From the NCBI GenBank assembly GCA_017882945.1, contig JADGON010000171.1:1-11204 (forward strand): DNA of 11,204 nt, in the 5' to 3' direction. This document shows positions 1 to 8,856 of the stretch, piece after piece. The translations under genes and the position numbers were made by a program. The stretch is from Acidimicrobiia bacterium. Lineage in GTDB: Bacteria > Actinomycetota > Acidimicrobiia > IMCC26256 > JAENVU01. The notes below the pieces were generated by a model, which made no database searches, was not told where the DNA came from, and worked only from the letters and a program-made list of their open reading frames with translations. Every line of letters starts with the position of its first letter. Position 1 is the stretch's first letter.

Positions 1-493
1 CGCCAGTACTGCTCCTCGAGGATGTGGTCGTCGATCCAGCCGCTCCCGGGCACCTGGAGCAGCGGGTGGTTGAGCAGGAACAGGAAGACGCCGCCCGGCG
101 CGAGGCTCCGCGCCACCTCGCCGAGCGCGCCGTCGACATCGGTGATGTGCTCGAAGACGAGGCAGGCCACGACCGCGTCGAAGGACGCATCCGCCACGGG
201 GAGCGCGTTCGCCTGACCCCGCACGTACCGCGGCCCCCCGGCCCGCTCACGCGCGACCACCAGCTGGGCAGCTGCGGGCTCGACTCCGACGACGGACGAC
301 CCCTCGACGGTTGCGGCGATGTGACGCGCGACCTGGCCCTCCCCACACCCGACGTCCAACACGCGCGTTGCCCCCTGCAGGTGCTCCGCGACGATCGGCA
401 GCATCTGCTCTTCGTATTCCGGGTCGGCGCCTTCGGTGAACTGGTCCTGCCACCAGCGGGCGTTGGCTTCCCAGGGATCGGGTCCCTCGTCGG

Positions 494-497
<4 letters not shown>
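1..497 (-). CDS. Class I SAM-dependent methyltransferase, C-terminus cut by window edge
   Basis: This frame is open for 165 codons and runs off the left edge, so the C-terminal part is missing. The SAM-binding motif I, VLDVGCGEG, is at residues 46-54. It is followed by an acidic end of strand 2 (GVEP, about residue 76), then ALPVADASFDAVVACLVFEH (motifs II/III, Methyltransf_11 style) and an LAPGG turn. This pattern establishes the Rossmann-fold methyltransferase family but not the substrate. The chosen start is TTG, whose last two bases overlap the uvrA TGA stop (TTGA), which suggests translational coupling. No clear Shine-Dalgarno precedes it. An in-frame ATG 12 codons upstream (533) is possible, but it would overlap uvrA by 40 bp and adds a stretch that does not look like a natural N-terminus. 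The protein is probably cytoplasmic. Its place behind uvrA does not by itself show a repair role. Confidence 0.85.
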
Positions 498-3568
<3,071 letters not shown>

Positions 3569-3577
3569 CGCCTCGGC

Positions 3578-3583
3578 AGTCTA
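3578..3583 (-). promoter_or_regulatory. Candidate -10 element for a uvrA-specific promoter
   Basis: TAGACT on the minus strand fits the actinobacterial TANNNT pattern. It lies 9 nt before the uvrA ATG and just downstream of the LexA-like box. No good -35 hexamer is seen at 16-18 nt spacing, so the call rests on position and on the neighbouring operator. A transcript from it would be leaderless or have a very short leader, which fits the lack of a well-spaced Shine-Dalgarno before uvrA. Confidence 0.3.
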
Positions 3584-3589
3584 CTTCCG

Positions 3590-3605
3590 TCGAACAGGTG
3601 TTTGG
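3590..3605 (-). promoter_or_regulatory. Putative LexA (SOS) box upstream of uvrA
   Basis: On the plus strand the 16-mer is TCGAAC-AGGT-GTTTGG. The known LexA sites are TCGAAC-N4-GTTCGA in mycobacteria and CGAACRNRYGTTYC in Bacillus. The left half matches the mycobacterial site 6/6 and the right half 4/6; the Bacillus form is matched except at the last base. It lies in the 53-bp gap between uvrB and uvrA, 21 bp upstream of the uvrA ATG and 6 bp upstream of a possible -10 element (TAGACT). That is where a repressor would block the promoter. uvrA is a classical SOS gene, which supports the call. No binding data are available here. Confidence 0.6.
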
Positions 3606-3621
3606 GGTATCGGCAACCCGG

Positions 3622-5655
3622 TCAGCTCACGGCCTTGAGCTCGCGCTTGAGCTCGTTGACCTCGTCCCGCAAGCGGGCCGCCTCTTCGAAGCGCATGTCC
3701 TTCGCGGCTTCGTGCATCTCTTCTTGGAGCGTGAGGATCAGGCGACCGAGCTCCTCGGGCGGCACGCCGCGCATGTCGGCGAACACCGCGCTGCCCTGCT
3801 TGCTCCGGCCCCGCCCGCGACCACGCGAGGACTTCGGGTCGTCCGAGTCGCGGAGGCGCACCATCTCGAGGATGTCCGTGACCTTCTTGCGAATCGTCTG
3901 CGGGTCGATGCCGTGCTCCGCGTTGTAGTCGAGCTGCCGCTTGCGGCGGCGGTTCGTCTCGCTGATCGCGTGGCGCATCGAGTCGGTCATCTGGTCCGCG
4001 TACATCACGACCTGGCCGTCGACGTTCCGAGCCGCGCGCCCGATCATCTGGATGAGGCTCGTCGCCGAACGGAGGAACCCCTCCTTGTCCGCGTCGAGGA
4101 TCGACACGAGCGACACCTCGGGCAGGTCCAAGCCCTCACGGAGCAGGTTGATCCCGACCAGCACGTCGTACTCCCCGAGCCGCAGGGAGCGAAGCAGCTC
4201 GACGCGCTCCAGGGTGTCCACCTCGCTGTGCAGGTAGCGCACCCGGATGCCGAGCTCGAGGAGGTAGTCGGTCAGGTCTTCGGACATCTTCTTGGTCAAC
4301 GTGGTCACGAGGACCCGCTGGTCGTTCTCGGCCCGCTTGTTGATCTCCGCCACCAGGTCGTCGATCTGGCCCTTCGTCGGCCGGACGATGACCTCGGGGT
4401 CCATCAGGCCGGTCGGTCGCACGATCTGCTCCACGACCTGGGTGGACACCTTCATCTCGTACGGGCTCGGCGTGGCCGACATGAACACGACCTGGTTCAC
4501 CTTCTCGCCGAACTCCTCGAACCGCAGGGGCCGGTTGTCCATCGCGGACGGCAGGCGGAAGCCGTGCTCGACCAGCGTCTCCTTGCGGGAGCGGTCGCCT
4601 TCGAACTGCCCGTGGAGCTGGGGGATCGTGACGTGGCTCTCGTCCAGCACGCAGAGGAAGTCGTCCGGGAAGTAGTCGAGCAGCGTGTAGGGCGCCTGGC
4701 CCGCGGCGCGACCGTCCAGGAACCGTGAGTAGTTCTCGATCCCGGAGCAGAACCCGACCTCGCGCATCATCTCGAGGTCGTAGGTCGTCCGCATCCGCAG
4801 CCGCTGGGCCTCGAGCAGCTTGTTGCGGTCCTCGAGGTACTTCAGGCGCTGGGCGAGCTCGGCCTCGATGCCCTCCACCGCGATCCGCATCTGCTCTTCC
4901 TGGGTCACGTAGTGCGACGCCGGGAACAGCACGAGCGTGTCCAGCTCCTCGAAGATCTCTCCCGTCAACGGATCCACCGACGCGATCCGCTCGACCTCGT
5001 CGCCGAACAGCTGGACCCGGATCCCCCGCTCCTCGTACGCGGGGAAGATCTCGATCGTGTCGCCCCGGACCCGGAACTTGTTGCGCACGAACGACATGTC
5101 GTTGCGCTCGTACTGCAGCTCGACGAGCCGGCGCAGGATCGCCCGCTGGTCCCGCTCCTCGCCCACGTTCAGGGTGAGCAGCTGCTGGGAGTACATCTCC
5201 GGAGAGCCCAGCCCGTAGATCGCGGAGACGCTGGCGACGATCACCACGTCGCGCCGGCTCAGCAGCGCGCTCGTGGCCGAATGGCGCAAGCGGTCGATCT
5301 CGTCGTTGATCGACGAGTCCTTCTCGATGAACGTGTCGGTCGAGGGCAGGTACGCCTCGGGCTGGTAGTAGTCGTAGTACGAGACGAAGTACTCGACCCG
5401 GTTCTTGGGGAAGAACTCGCGGAACTCCGAGGCCAGCTGCGCGGCCAGGCTCTTGTTCGGTGCCAGGATCAGGGTGGGCCGCTGGATCTCGGCGATGAGG
5501 CCCGCCACCGTGAAGGACTTTCCGGAGCCGGTGATGCCCAGAAGGGTCTGGTAGGTGTCCCCGCGCTCGATCCCCGCGGCCAGCTCGGCGATGGCGCGCG
5601 GCTGGTCCCCGGCCGGGGCGAAATCAGAGACGAGCTCGAAGTCGGGCACTGCCAT
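3622..5655 (-). CDS. uvrB: UvrABC excinuclease subunit B
   Basis: UvrB is the damage-verifying helicase-like subunit. UvrA hands it the lesion and it then recruits UvrC for dual incision. All family marks are present in 677 residues (E. coli UvrB has 673). They are Walker A GITGSGKS at 40-47, the Tyr-rich beta-hairpin from about 93 (YYDYYQPEAY), Walker B-type DESH at 338-341, and helicase motif VI QMIGRAAR from 536. The C-terminal UVR coiled-coil domain (FEEAARLRDEVNELK, about 650-670) contacts UvrC. The gene starts 24 bp after the coaE stop. The ATG has AGGG only 2 nt upstream, too close. The GTG two codons later has the same AGGG at 8 nt and may be the true start, giving MPDFELVSDF. The gene lies in the coaE-uvrB-uvrA run and shows no sign of damage. 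Confidence 0.98.
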   Translation of the reverse strand: MAVPDFELVSDFAPAGDQPRAIAELAAGIERGDTYQTLLGITGSGKSFTVAGLIAEIQRPTLILAPNKSLAAQLASEFREFFPKNRVEYFVSYYDYYQPEAYLPSTDTFIEKDSSINDEIDRLRHSATSALLSRRDVVIVASVSAIYGLGSPEMYSQQLLTLNVGEERDQRAILRRLVELQYERNDMSFVRNKFRVRGDTIEIFPAYEERGIRVQLFGDEVERIASVDPLTGEIFEELDTLVLFPASHYVTQEEQMRIAVEGIEAELAQRLKYLEDRNKLLEAQRLRMRTTYDLEMMREVGFCSGIENYSRFLDGRAAGQAPYTLLDYFPDDFLCVLDESHVTIPQLHGQFEGDRSRKETLVEHGFRLPSAMDNRPLRFEEFGEKVNQVVFMSATPSPYEMKVSTQVVEQIVRPTGLMDPEVIVRPTKGQIDDLVAEINKRAENDQRVLVTTLTKKMSEDLTDYLLELGIRVRYLHSEVDTLERVELLRSLRLGEYDVLVGINLLREGLDLPEVSLVSILDADKEGFLRSATSLIQMIGRAARNVDGQVVMYADQMTDSMRHAISETNRRRKRQLDYNAEHGIDPQTIRKKVTDILEMVRLRDSDDPKSSRGRGRGRSKQGSAVFADMRGVPPEELGRLILTLQEEMHEAAKDMRFEEAARLRDEVNELKRELKAVS

Positions 5656-5679
5656 GACCCTAACGGCAGGGTGGGACAG

Positions 5680-6300
5680 TTACTTCCCCGACTCGCCCTT
5701 CCCCGCCGCCTTGGACCGCAGGTCGTTCCAGACCTCGTCGACCTGCGCCGCGAGCTGCTCGCGGGTGCCGCCGTTGTCCAGCACGTGCGTGGCGATCGCC
5801 CGGCGCTGCTCGTCGGTGGCCTGCGCCGCCATCCGGGCCTCGGCATCCGCCCGCTCGAGGCCCCGGGCGACCAGCCGGTCGAGACGGAGGTCGCGGGGGG
5901 CTTCGACGACGATCACGTACTCGTAGCCCCGCTCGGCCGCCTTCTGGGACTCCACCAGGAGCGGGACGTCGTTCACCACGATGGCGTCCGGCGGCGCCTC
6001 GCTCATCTCGCGGACGAACTCGGCGCCGATCGCCGGATGGGTGATCGCCTCGAGCGCCTTGCGGTCCTCGTCGTTGCCGAACGCCCGCGCCGCCAGGGCC
6101 GGCCGGTCGAGGCTCCCGTCCGGCGCGAGGACCTCCGGACCGAACCGCTCGACGATGGCCGCGAGGGCGGGTTGGCCCGGCTCGACCACCCGACGCGCGA
6201 TCACATCCCCGTCGATGAGGATCGCGCCACGCTCCGTGAGGAGCTCCCCCACGGTCGACTTCCCCGCCCCAATTCCGCCCGTCAAGCCCACCAGCAGCAC
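5680..6300 (-). CDS. coaE: Dephospho-CoA kinase
   Basis: CoaE phosphorylates the 3'-hydroxyl of the ribose of dephospho-CoA with ATP, the last step of coenzyme A synthesis in the cytoplasm. The P-loop GLTGGIGAGKST lies at residues 5-16. The typical DGDVIARRVVEPG segment follows, then THPAI, NDVPLLVES and the QATDEQRRA stretch, all family-typical. With the GTG start the protein has 206 residues, the usual length. The open frame continues upstream for 185 codons, but that part is antisense to the kinase gene and carries no CoaE features. Mycobacterial CoaE carries a C-terminal GrpB-like domain; this one does not and ends in a short charged tail. No Shine-Dalgarno precedes the GTG, but a TANNNT hexamer lies 8 nt upstream, so a leaderless mRNA is possible. 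It is the first gene of the likely coaE-uvrB-uvrA unit. Confidence 0.95.
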   Translation of the reverse strand: MLLVGLTGGIGAGKSTVGELLTERGAILIDGDVIARRVVEPGQPALAAIVERFGPEVLAPDGSLDRPALAARAFGNDEDRKALEAITHPAIGAEFVREMSEAPPDAIVVNDVPLLVESQKAAERGYEYVIVVEAPRDLRLDRLVARGLERADAEARMAAQATDEQRRAIATHVLDNGGTREQLAAQVDEVWNDLRSKAAGKGESGK

Positions 6301-6308
6301 GGTCGAGG

Positions 6309-6314
6309 ACTCTA
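6309..6314 (-). promoter_or_regulatory. Candidate -10 element of a leaderless coaE promoter
   Basis: TAGAGT on the minus strand matches TANNNT and ends 8 nt before the GTG of coaE, so transcription could start at or next to the start codon. Leaderless mRNAs are common in Actinomycetota, and coaE has no recognisable Shine-Dalgarno. A convincing -35 is not seen at 16-18 nt; a TTCGAC lies at 20 nt. This is suggestive only. Confidence 0.3.
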
Positions 6315-6360
6315 CGGGACGGTCGCACCAGCCGGTCGAATGATCAGCGCGGTATTCGTC

Positions 6361-6376
6361 CGGAACATCCGTTTGA
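6361..6376. promoter_or_regulatory. Second LexA-like palindrome in the divergent coaE / kinase region
   Basis: The plus-strand 16-mer CGGAAC-ATCC-GTTTGA matches the mycobacterial LexA consensus TCGAAC-N4-GTTCGA at 9 of 12 fixed positions. It shares the GAAC-N4-GTTTG core with the site upstream of uvrA. It lies 60 bp from the coaE start and 39 bp from the kinase start, so it could act on either gene. It sits 9 bp upstream of a possible plus-strand -10 element (TAGGCT). It is weaker than the uvrA site and could be chance. Confidence 0.35.
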
Positions 6377-6385
6377 TCCGATCTG

Positions 6386-6391
6386 TAGGCT
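6386..6391 (+). promoter_or_regulatory. Candidate -10 element for the histidine kinase/regulator operon
   Basis: TAGGCT fits TANNNT. It would place the transcription start near 6398, just before the Shine-Dalgarno of the kinase gene. At 17-nt spacing the -35 position falls inside the LexA-like palindrome and reads GAACAT, a poor -35. Support is positional only. Confidence 0.25.
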
Positions 6392-6402
6392 TCTGTCGGT
6401 TT

Positions 6403-6408
6403 GAGGGA
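6403..6408 (+). promoter_or_regulatory. Ribosome binding site that decides the kinase start
   Basis: GAGGGA lies 7 nt upstream of the TTG at 6416. This favours that TTG over the in-frame TTG at 6401, which overlaps the site itself. Confidence 0.6.
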
Positions 6409-6415
6409 AGGGACG

Positions 6416-8176
6416 TTGACCCAGACTTCCACGCACGCCCCGGACACCACCGCGTCGCGCCCGCCACGCCCTCCCGGGCGCGGCCGTCGCCATGACGACG
6501 CCAACCGCGCCGGTCCCGGTCCCTTGGCGCGGCTCGGACCGCGCCTGGATGCGCGCTCGGTCACCGCCCTCGCGCGGCTCGGACCGCTCGTGACGTTCCT
6601 GCGCTGGGCGAGCCTCGCGGTCGGCGTGGCGCTGGTCCCCACCACCGGGGAGGCCGGCAGCCCCGTCATGATCGGGGCGGTCCTCGTCCTGCTCGCCAAC
6701 ACGATCTTCCGGACGGTCCGCCCCCTGCGTCTCCAGCCCGCGACCTGGCGGGCCGAGGCGATGCTCCTCCTGGACCTGGCGATCGCCGTCCTGATGATCA
6801 CGTTCACCGGGAACTGGTCCAGCCCGCTCATCCTGACTCCCCTGCCCACCGTCATCCTCGCCGCCTACGGCTGGGGCTACCGCGAAGGTCTCGCCACGGC
6901 CGCGCTCACCGGGGCGACGATCGGGTTGGTCGACGCGCTCTCGGGCGTGTCCGAGGATGCGCTGCGCACGGGGATCCTTGCATCGGTCGTCGTGCTCCTC
7001 GCTGCGCTCGTCGGGGGCTTCACCCACCAGCTCTGGCTCGAGGCGGAACGCCGCCAGCAGGAGACCCTCGACCAGGTCACCCGCATGTCGATCGCGAACG
7101 ACCTGCTCCACGCGCTCCACGACGTCGTCCAGACGCTGCCGTCCTCGCTCGATCTCAGTGACGTGGTCTCCTCGGCGCAGGAGACCTTCCGCGAGCTGGT
7201 CGACTCCACGGTCGCCGTGGTCATCGTGCCCGAGGACGCGTCGGATCTCTGGCGGGTCGAGCTCGCGGAAGGGGCCCGGATGCCGGCGACCCTGCTTCCG
7301 GACGAGCTGCCGCTGACGCTCAAGCACGCGCTCGCCACGACGGGCGTCGTCCGGGTCAACGACCTCACACCGGGGACGCACGCGGCCTGCGGCTCCGAGA
7401 CCCGCAGCGTGCTCGCGACGGCGCTGCGCGCCCACGACCGCGTCGTCGGCCTGGTGTCGATCGAGCACCGCGAGCCCGACGCGTACACGGAAGAGGACGC
7501 CAGCCTGATCGCCGGCCTCGCGTCCTCCCTCGCTCTCGCGGTCGACAACGCCCGGTGGTTCTCGCGCTTGCGGACGCTGGGCGCCGAGGCGGAGCGCGCC
7601 CGCATCGCCCGTGACCTGCACGACAACGTCGCCCAGTCCCTCGCCTACGTCGGCTTTGAGCTCGATCGGCTCGCAAGCGTGCACGGCGACGACCCGGACC
7701 TGAAGAACCTCCAGGGCGTGGTCCGCGGCGTCGTCGCCGATCTACGCGAAACGCTCTATCAACTCAGAGCGACCGTCAGCGAGAACCAGGATCTCGTCGA
7801 CATCGCGAGCGACTACATCACCCGCTGGTCCGCCCGTACCGGCGTGAACGCCGACTTTGCGCCCCACACCGGCGGCCGCCGCGTCCCGCTCCAGGTCGAG
7901 CAGGAGCTCTGGCGCATCCTCCAGGAATCGCTCACGAACGTCGAACGACATGCCGATGCCTCTCACGCATGGGTCAGCTGGAGGATTGGTGATGGTCGGG
8001 CACAGCTCGAAGTTCGAGACGACGGACGCGGCATGAACACCGATGCGGTGTCCCGTGAGCGCTACGGCCTCGTCGGCATCCGCGAGCGCGCGGATGCCGT
8101 GGGCGCGCAGGTGACGTTGGTCAGCGAACCGGATCACGGCACGACCGTGCTCGTCGAGCTGGAGGTGGCCGAGTGA
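6416..8176 (+). CDS. Membrane GAF-domain sensor histidine kinase, HisKA_3 (NarL-type) family
   Basis: The 586-residue protein begins with about 55 Pro/Arg-rich cytoplasmic residues. About six hydrophobic membrane segments follow, near 58-76, 83-99, 116-131, 136-152, 157-175 and 185-203. A GAF-like sensor domain (about 228-378) and a short helical linker lead to the HisKA_3 dimerisation helix ERARIARDLHDNVAQSLAY with phospho-acceptor H402. The HATPase_c domain follows, with the N box (ESLTNVERHA, N508), the DDGRGM G1 box (535-540) and the G2 box YGLVGIRERA (550-559). All catalytic motifs are intact, so it should autophosphorylate and pass the phosphate to the regulator encoded next, whose start overlaps its stop. 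The signal is unknown. No Cys or His pattern in the GAF part marks it as a haem or iron sensor. The TTG start at 6416 was chosen from its ribosome binding site. Confidence 0.93.
   Translation: MTQTSTHAPDTTASRPPRPPGRGRRHDDANRAGPGPLARLGPRLDARSVTALARLGPLVTFLRWASLAVGVALVPTTGEAGSPVMIGAVLVLLANTIFRTVRPLRLQPATWRAEAMLLLDLAIAVLMITFTGNWSSPLILTPLPTVILAAYGWGYREGLATAALTGATIGLVDALSGVSEDALRTGILASVVVLLAALVGGFTHQLWLEAERRQQETLDQVTRMSIANDLLHALHDVVQTLPSSLDLSDVVSSAQETFRELVDSTVAVVIVPEDASDLWRVELAEGARMPATLLPDELPLTLKHALATTGVVRVNDLTPGTHAACGSETRSVLATALRAHDRVVGLVSIEHREPDAYTEEDASLIAGLASSLALAVDNARWFSRLRTLGAEAERARIARDLHDNVAQSLAYVGFELDRLASVHGDDPDLKNLQGVVRGVVADLRETLYQLRATVSENQDLVDIASDYITRWSARTGVNADFAPHTGGRRVPLQVEQELWRILQESLTNVERHADASHAWVSWRIGDGRAQLEVRDDGRGMNTDAVSRERYGLVGIRERADAVGAQVTLVSEPDHGTTVLVELEVAE
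8161..8166 (+). promoter_or_regulatory. Ribosome binding site of the response regulator
   Basis: GGAGGT, a near-perfect Shine-Dalgarno, lies 6 nt upstream of the GTG start and inside the end of the kinase gene. It supports the GTG start overlapping the kinase stop. Confidence 0.8.
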
Positions 8177-8832
8177 CGCGGATCCTTGTCGCAGATGATC
8201 ACCAGCTGCTGCGCCAGGCGCTGCGGCGCGCGCTGCAGGAGTCGGGCTTCGATGTCGTCGCCGAAGCGGGCGACGGCGAGGAAGCTGTTCGACTCGTCAC
8301 GCTGCTGCGCCCCGAGGTCGTGGTGATGGACGTCACGATGCCGGTGCTCGACGGCATCGAGGCGACGCGCCGGATCCACGCGGCAACCGGCGAGACGAAG
8401 GTGCTCGTCCTCACGATGCACGACGAGGACTCGCTGCGAGTGAAAGCCCTCCGAGCCGGGGCGGTCGGATTCCTCACCAAGGACTGTGCGATGCAGGAAG
8501 TTGTCGAGACCGTCCGCCAGGTTGCCGCGGGCGACACCGTGTTCTCTCCCGAGATTGCCGCGTCGATGATGGCCGAGTTCCCGTTGATTCCCGACGGGAC
8601 GACGAACGGCCACGAAGTTGACGAAGTCGTCTCACCACTGACGAAGCGCGAGCACGAGATCCTGCAGCTCGTCGCCGACGGTCACTCGACCGCGGAAATC
8701 GCGCGCGCTCTGTTCATCAGCGCGAAGACGGTCAAGAACCATCTCGCGTCGATCTACGCCAAGCTCGACTCCCGTGATCGCACCCAGGCAGTGCTGAGCG
8801 GGATGCGTCTGGGGATCGTTCAGCTCCAGTAG
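8173..8832 (+). CDS. NarL/FixJ-family response regulator (REC + LuxR-type HTH)
   Basis: This is the 219-residue DNA-binding partner of the upstream kinase. The receiver domain spans about 1-120, with the acidic pair D8/D9, phospho-acceptor D53 (VVVMDVTMP), T81 and K103 (FLTKD). A linker of about 30 residues leads to a LuxR/GerE helix-turn-helix. This starts at LTKREHEIL (156-164), and its recognition helix is within SAKTVKNHLASIYAKL (183-198). All signalling residues are present, so it should be a phosphorylation-controlled transcription factor. GTG is the start; it overlaps the kinase TGA by 4 bp (GTGA), so the two are translationally coupled. Target genes cannot be read from the sequence. 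The gene ends only 15 bp before the convergent rpsA stop. Confidence 0.96.
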   Translation: MTRILVADDHQLLRQALRRALQESGFDVVAEAGDGEEAVRLVTLLRPEVVVMDVTMPVLDGIEATRRIHAATGETKVLVLTMHDEDSLRVKALRAGAVGFLTKDCAMQEVVETVRQVAAGDTVFSPEIAASMMAEFPLIPDGTTNGHEVDEVVSPLTKREHEILQLVADGHSTAEIARALFISAKTVKNHLASIYAKLDSRDRTQAVLSGMRLGIVQLQ

Positions 8833-8843
8833 TCGGTCCCGGA

Positions 8844-8856
8844 GCGGTCAGACCGC
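8844..8856. terminator. Small perfect palindrome at the convergent regulator/rpsA junction
   Basis: GCGGTC-A-GACCGC is a perfect 13-bp palindrome that includes the rpsA stop codon. As RNA it could form only a short GC stem, with a usable loop of about 5 nt, and there is no U tract. It may help bidirectional termination between two genes 15 bp apart, but it could be coincidence. Confidence 0.2.

Noticed and set aside
5643..5673. Small inverted repeat (CTGCC...GGCAG) around the uvrB start codon
   Set aside because: A 5-bp stem in GC-rich DNA is expected often by chance. No further pairing or known regulatory element supports it.
4912..6495. Long plus-strand open frame (527 codons) across uvrB and coaE
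   Set aside because: It is antisense to two certain genes, its product is rich in Arg, Gly, Leu and Asp with no recognisable domain, and such antisense frames arise from G/C-rich third positions.
6301..6855. N-terminal 185-codon extension of coaE
   Set aside because: The P-loop of CoaE normally lies at the very N-terminus. The extension is antisense to the kinase gene and carries no conserved sequence, so the GTG at 6300 was used.
6344..7684. Minus-strand open frame of 446 codons over the histidine kinase
   Set aside because: It is antisense to a kinase with complete catalytic motifs. The product is an Arg/Asp/Gly-rich shadow translation.
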